Below, piece by piece: positions 60,792 to 64,000 of a stretch of DNA of 64,000 nt. Position numbers and translations under genes: made by a program. The notes under the pieces were generated by a model. The model was given only the letters and a program-made list of their open reading frames with translations. It was not told the origin of the DNA and made no database searches. The DNA comes from an uncultured Collinsella sp. (lineage in GTDB: Bacteria > Actinomycetota > Coriobacteriia > Coriobacteriales > Coriobacteriaceae): assembly GCA_900544115.1 (NCBI GenBank), contig UQTW01000013.1, positions 1 to 64,000 on the forward strand, written 5' to 3'. Within the stretch, counting starts at the first letter, position 1. Each line of letters starts with the position of its first letter.

Positions 60792-61367
60792 ATGAAGCCG
60801 TTGCTGCTGCATGCTTGCTGTGCGCCGTGCTCGCTGGAGCCGGTCCGTCTGCTGCGCGAGGAGGGGTTTGAGCCCACGATTTGCTGGACCAACCCTAATA
60901 TTCAACCTCACGATGAATGGCAGCGGCGTTTGGACGAGCTGCGCCGGTGGTGTGCCGATGGCGAGATCGAGCTTATCGAGGCGGGGGAGGACCGCGATCG
61001 CTGGGAGACCGGCGTGGCACCGCTGGGCGCCGATCGGCCCCGTCGCTGTCGCGCGTGCTATGCCCTGCGTCTGGCCGAGGCGTGCCGTGTGGCCCAGGAG
61101 CGCGGGTTTGAGTTTGTGGGTACGACGCTCGCCGTCTCGCCGTATCAGCTGTTCGAAACCTGTAATGACGTGCTTGAGCGTTTGGCGGCGGCACATGGGC
61201 TCACCCCGGTCATCCGTGATTTTCGCCCGTATTACCCCGAGGCCACGCGTCGTTCGCGTGAGCTTGGCATGTATCGGCAGAACTACTGCGGCTGCCGATT
61301 CTCGGCCGTCGAGGCGGCCATGGACCGCGCCCGCATCCGCGACGAGCGCAAAGCCGCCAAAAAGTAG
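60792..61367 (+). CDS. queH: Epoxyqueuosine reductase QueH
   Basis: The last step of queuosine synthesis for tRNA wobble bases: reduction of epoxyqueuosine. Encodes 191 residues of the QueH (DUF208) type. Cysteine motifs for the iron-sulfur/metal site are HACCAPC (7-13), RCRACYALRL and YRQNYCGCRFS. WTNPNIQPHDEW and FVGTTLAVSPYQ are family segments. GGGAGGAG lies 6 bases before the ATG at 60792. No other queuosine gene is nearby. QueH replaces the B12-dependent QueG, which fits an organism that economises on cobalamin. Confidence 0.93.
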   Translation: MKPLLLHACCAPCSLEPVRLLREEGFEPTICWTNPNIQPHDEWQRRLDELRRWCADGEIELIEAGEDRDRWETGVAPLGADRPRRCRACYALRLAEACRVAQERGFEFVGTTLAVSPYQLFETCNDVLERLAAAHGLTPVIRDFRPYYPEATRRSRELGMYRQNYCGCRFSAVEAAMDRARIRDERKAAKK

Positions 61368-61427
61368 TTCTTTTAGGCTGGGACTTTGAGCTGTCTGCGC
61401 GGTACGGTCGTTTTTGGGAAAGTCGAT

Positions 61428-62084
61428 TTAATTAAGCGTGTGATCGTGGTTCGCTTGATACCAAACGACGACTCCTATGATTCTAATCCTCCGTTTGTTA
61501 AACATCAGATCCGGACTTGCTGTTGCATATGAATGGGACGACAGCACAATCATGTCGTTTCCTTCTGCAAATCGCCTAATTACCGGTGTTTTACCGTCTG
61601 CGAGCGCCAATACAGCACAGCCGTTCCAGGGCTTTGCGGTGGTATCGACAAGTAGTAAGCTGCCGGGAGGGTAAATGCGGGACATTTCGTCACCTTTGAT
61701 TTTAACGAAAACGCTATGTGGGTGACGTTTGGCTACGTCTACAGGCGCGCAAGCATTTTGTTGGCCGTGCGTGATGCGGCGCTTTTGCGATTCGATATCG
61801 ATGACGGGAAATGCGCCCTCCATTTCGTGGATAGCAGGGTCTTCGTCGGTGACGATTCTTTTATTTGCGAGCTTTACGGCCAAACCGTTTTCCTCGCCAA
61901 CAAGTTCATCGCGGGTGCAACCGAAGAGCGCTTGTAACTTTTCAATATAGCGCTCACGGGGGGCATACCGACTTTTTTCCCAACGACAAACGGTCTCTTT
62001 AGATACCCCCAACATCTCTGCAAGTTGCGCCTGACCAAGATGCTCCATGGTGCGGAGTTTACGAATATTTGCCCCGAAGCCCAT
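61428..62084 (-). CDS. XRE-S24 regulator with a LexA-like domain lacking the catalytic Ser
   Basis: Encodes 218 residues. Residues 1-60 are a Cro/C1-type HTH (IRKLRTMEHLGQAQLAEMLGV, SKETVCRWEKSRY). Residues 100-215 are an S24/LexA-like fold (FVKIKGDEMSRIYPPGSLLLVD; ADGKTPVIRRF). In active members the Ser of GDSM and a Lys after the second motif cleave the protein; here the Ser is Glu133 and the Lys position is Arg. It is therefore likely a non-cleaving repressor. It starts 2 bases after arcA, so both are made from one mRNA, suggesting a role in arginine catabolism control. It is AT-richer than the genes to its left. Confidence 0.75.
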   Translation of the reverse strand: MGFGANIRKLRTMEHLGQAQLAEMLGVSKETVCRWEKSRYAPRERYIEKLQALFGCTRDELVGEENGLAVKLANKRIVTDEDPAIHEMEGAFPVIDIESQKRRITHGQQNACAPVDVAKRHPHSVFVKIKGDEMSRIYPPGSLLLVDTTAKPWNGCAVLALADGKTPVIRRFAEGNDMIVLSSHSYATASPDLMFNKRRIRIIGVVVWYQANHDHTLN

Positions 62085-62086
62085 GG

Positions 62087-63337
62087 CTATAGATCCTCTC
62101 GCCACAGAGGGAGGCATAGACAGTTTGTGCCACCATAGCCTTTGGTGAGCTCGTCAATGGATAGCGGGAATAATTCCATTCCTGCTTTCTCAAGCGCTTC
62201 GTTGGTCCAAACGTTTTCTTCATATACGCATAGTTTTCCTGGCGAGAGCGCAAGGATAGACGTTGCGTTGTTCCGGCGTTCTCTTTCGTAGGCGGTTTGA
62301 TTCCCGCCTCCGCAGTCAATTACTTTTATTGGTTCGCAACAGGCTGCAGAGAGTATTTCCGGAATCGTGCGATCGATAGGAGTGATCGTAAGGCCCCTTC
62401 CGGATCGTTTTAGTTGAATGCTGTATGCATCAACGGCATTGCATATCTCACGATCGATGAGGAACGCGTCGTGATCAATTCTACTTATGAACGTATCGAG
62501 GTGGATACGCAGCCCGTCAGAGGGGACTCGAATCGCAATTAGCTCGGTGGTCTGGAATTTATTTGAGGTCAGGAGCTCTTTGGCAAGTGACTCGACGGCG
62601 GCGGGTTCAGTTCGGTCAGAGATTCCAACTAATATTGTCTTAGCACTGATAACAATAATGTCTCCGCCTTCGATATGGTAACTACTCCTGTTCAAATCAC
62701 ATACTGGAGTTTCTCCCATGATCTTGTGGTGGGTGAATATCTGCCGGTATAAGGCGACCTCACGATCACGCTCAGGCCAGTACATATGATTTAGGATGAT
62801 GCCGTCTCCGACTACCACAGCAGGATCACGAGTGAAAAAAAGCGTGTTGAGGGGATTGACCAAGAGCGAGGCGGGATCAAATTGCTCGTGCACGAGCGCC
62901 CGTAGTGTTTCCGACTGGTTTGAACATAGCTCAGTGTCTCCAAAGCGAATGCCGTTAAGTACTATATTCACCAATTCCTGGGTGTTCTTAGCGTTCTCAA
63001 ACAACTGGGTTATTGTCTCGAGGAACTCTCTACCTGTTGCCCCGCTGCAACGGAGGTAGTCATCAATAAAATATTTAAGTGATTGGGGCTCAGTTTCAAG
63101 TGAGTCTTCGAGAAGGTCCCTAATTTCAATGGTTTCTACGCCATGCTTCTCAAGCAATTGAACCATGGAATCGTGCTCATACATTGCTTTGTCGAGGTCA
63201 AAACGACCGCTCCATTTTCGCAGGGAGAAAACTTGGCTGAAGTCGGCATCAGGGTAGTTTTGTGTTTCAGCTCCTGGTCGATGGACAAGTACAGCTTTTA
63301 AATGACCGATTTCATTTGTTACGTGTATGCCTTGCAT
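62087..63337 (-). CDS. arcA: Arginine deiminase
   Basis: Hydrolyses arginine to citrulline and ammonia, the first step of the ATP-yielding arginine deiminase pathway. Encodes 416 residues. Motifs are NEIGHLKAVLVHRPG near the start, NTLFFTRDPAVV (catalytic Asp), EGGDIIVIS, IHLDTFISRID (catalytic His) and the C-terminal GGTNCLCLPLWREDL with the nucleophilic Cys. arcB and arcC are not in the window; they may lie past its right end. CAGGAGACAGAC precedes the ATG. The locus is AT-richer than most of the window. Confidence 0.95.
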   Translation of the reverse strand: MQGIHVTNEIGHLKAVLVHRPGAETQNYPDADFSQVFSLRKWSGRFDLDKAMYEHDSMVQLLEKHGVETIEIRDLLEDSLETEPQSLKYFIDDYLRCSGATGREFLETITQLFENAKNTQELVNIVLNGIRFGDTELCSNQSETLRALVHEQFDPASLLVNPLNTLFFTRDPAVVVGDGIILNHMYWPERDREVALYRQIFTHHKIMGETPVCDLNRSSYHIEGGDIIVISAKTILVGISDRTEPAAVESLAKELLTSNKFQTTELIAIRVPSDGLRIHLDTFISRIDHDAFLIDREICNAVDAYSIQLKRSGRGLTITPIDRTIPEILSAACCEPIKVIDCGGGNQTAYERERRNNATSILALSPGKLCVYEENVWTNEALEKAGMELFPLSIDELTKGYGGTNCLCLPLWREDL

Positions 63338-63590
63338 GTCTGTCTCCTGTCCTGCTGGTTTTTATATAAGGCTAAGGCAGGTTCCTTGTTGTGTTGCGGA
63401 AAAGTTAAAAGACGTATGTAATTGACAAATAACATCAATTTTAATAATCAGATTGATTAATAACGTCACTTTAGCTGCCGTTCATAGGTGAAAAGCGACA
63501 CGATGGCGATGGTTGGCCGACCACCGCTGAGCAACCTCATACATTTATGGTGCCAGCTGGATAGATGGGAAAAGGAATGAAGGAGGAGAT
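63338..63590. promoter_or_regulatory. Divergent arcA / YfcC-type gene control region
   Basis: A 253-base AT-rich gap. The near-palindrome TTAATAATCA-GAT-TGATTAATAA (63441-63463, 9 of 10 pairs) sits centrally and could bind a shared regulator such as an ArgR-, Fnr/ArcR- or XRE-type protein; none is claimed. TTATAT near 63364-63369 may be the arcA -10. Confidence 0.45.
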
Positions 63591-64000
63591 ATGGCAGCGG
63601 AAAGTTCGAAAGGCATCAAGCAGTTCAAGGTCCCGCACGTATATGCGATCATCTTTGCACTTATGGTCACCTTCGCTGTTCTCACGTGGATTGTTCCCTC
63701 TGGGTCCTATCAGCGTCAGGAGGTGAACGGTCGTGAAGTCACTGTCGCAGGTACGTATGAGCAGAGTGAAAAGACATATATTGACGAGGAAACCGGGGAT
63801 GAAGTAGATCTCAGACAAGGCGTCTTCGATGTTCTTCAGGCTCCAACGCGCGGTATACAAGAGGCAATTGAGGTCGTTGCATTCATCTTGATTGTGGGCG
63901 GTTCGTTTCAGGTTATTACTAAAACGGGCGCTATCACGAGCGGAATGGGTCGTGTCGTTCGCCGCTTTAAGAACAAAGACATTCTAATTATTCCTATTGC
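63591..64000 (+). CDS. YfcC family carrier (ArcD-like), 5' part
   Basis: The first 136 residues of a membrane carrier cut by the window end. The start MAAESSKGIKQFKVPHVYAI is followed by a helix (IIFALMVTFAVLTWIVPSG), a periplasmic-type loop with SGSYQRQ, GVFDVLQAPTRGIQEAIEV and a second helix FILIVGGSFQVITKTGAI. This is the pattern of YfcC/C4-dicarboxylate anaerobic carriers, a group containing arginine/ornithine antiporters. Placed divergent to arcA, it is likely the arginine-ornithine exchanger. AGGAGGAG lies before the ATG. Confidence 0.85.
   Translation, partial: MAAESSKGIKQFKVPHVYAIIFALMVTFAVLTWIVPSGSYQRQEVNGREVTVAGTYEQSEKTYIDEETGDEVDLRQGVFDVLQAPTRGIQEAIEVVAFILIVGGSFQVITKTGAITSGMGRVVRRFKNKDILIIPI

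Noticed and set aside
1..64000. tRNA, rRNA or CRISPR loci
   Set aside because: No cloverleaf-like segment with a conserved T-loop, no rRNA sequence and no regularly spaced direct repeats were noticed by eye; a tRNAscan or CRISPR search was not possible.

Overview
The window looks like chromosomal DNA of a strictly anaerobic, high-GC gut actinobacterium of class Coriobacteriia, most likely Collinsella or a close relative. This is inferred, not searched. The support is strong G/C bias at third codon positions, an LADTG-type sorting signal, a formate/tetrahydrofolate C1 set (fhs, fchA, folD), a one-iron superoxide reductase, queH, a class III fructose bisphosphatase, and arginine deiminase beside a YfcC-type carrier. 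No rRNA, tRNA, CRISPR array, prophage or intact insertion sequence was recognised.

Layout. 1-1388: two gene remnants abut. The C-terminal part of an FAD-dependent reductase with an in-frame stop runs into the 3' half of an M42 aminopeptidase gene. 1530-6942: an HTH-HipA-like kinase fusion, mnmA, cysK with a divergent Rrf2 regulator, a small YvlD-type membrane protein and a YerC-type repressor. 7100-13825: addB-addA. 14019-15466: a short DUF3284-like gene overlapping an AT-richer MFS transporter gene, probably acquired. 15706-27979: dnaE, a SWIM-SNF2 helicase gene, superoxide reductase, a degenerate NAD synthetase paralogue, then ruvC-ruvA-ruvB. 28124-35254: fhs, an envelope protein with heptad repeats, a CDF metal transporter, a zinc-ribbon protein, a YhcG-type nuclease and a small PH-like protein. 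35349-39549 (minus): a Tat-exported, probably wall-anchored PI-PLC-like protein and two paralogous lipoproteins. 39926-45581: fchA-folD, a MITE-like repeat, a C69 dipeptidase, a phasin-like protein and a UbiB-family kinase.

45690-50695 is the most interesting locus: a cobalamin riboswitch followed by a 1286-residue envelope protein with four DUF4430 (transcobalamin/intrinsic-factor-like) domains and a second, membrane-tethered DUF4430 protein. This suggests a riboswitch-controlled surface system for catching corrinoids. 50856-61367: two GtrA proteins, class III fbp, degV, a TIM-barrel protein, a small membrane protein, an RsmB/F-type methyltransferase, an atypical methionyl-tRNA synthetase, a DUF3267 protein, a 110-bp palindromic repeat and queH. 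61428-64000: an AT-richer arginine catabolism locus: arcA with an S24-like regulator directly behind it, divergent from a YfcC-family carrier cut by the window end.

Functional links: fhs, fchA and folD together would interconvert formate and methylene-THF. The FolD here lacks the usual cyclohydrolase residues, which fits with FchA supplying that step. cysK and its divergent Rrf2 regulator form a likely sulfur-responsive pair. AddAB, RuvCAB, DnaE and the SNF2 protein make the first half rich in DNA replication and repair functions.
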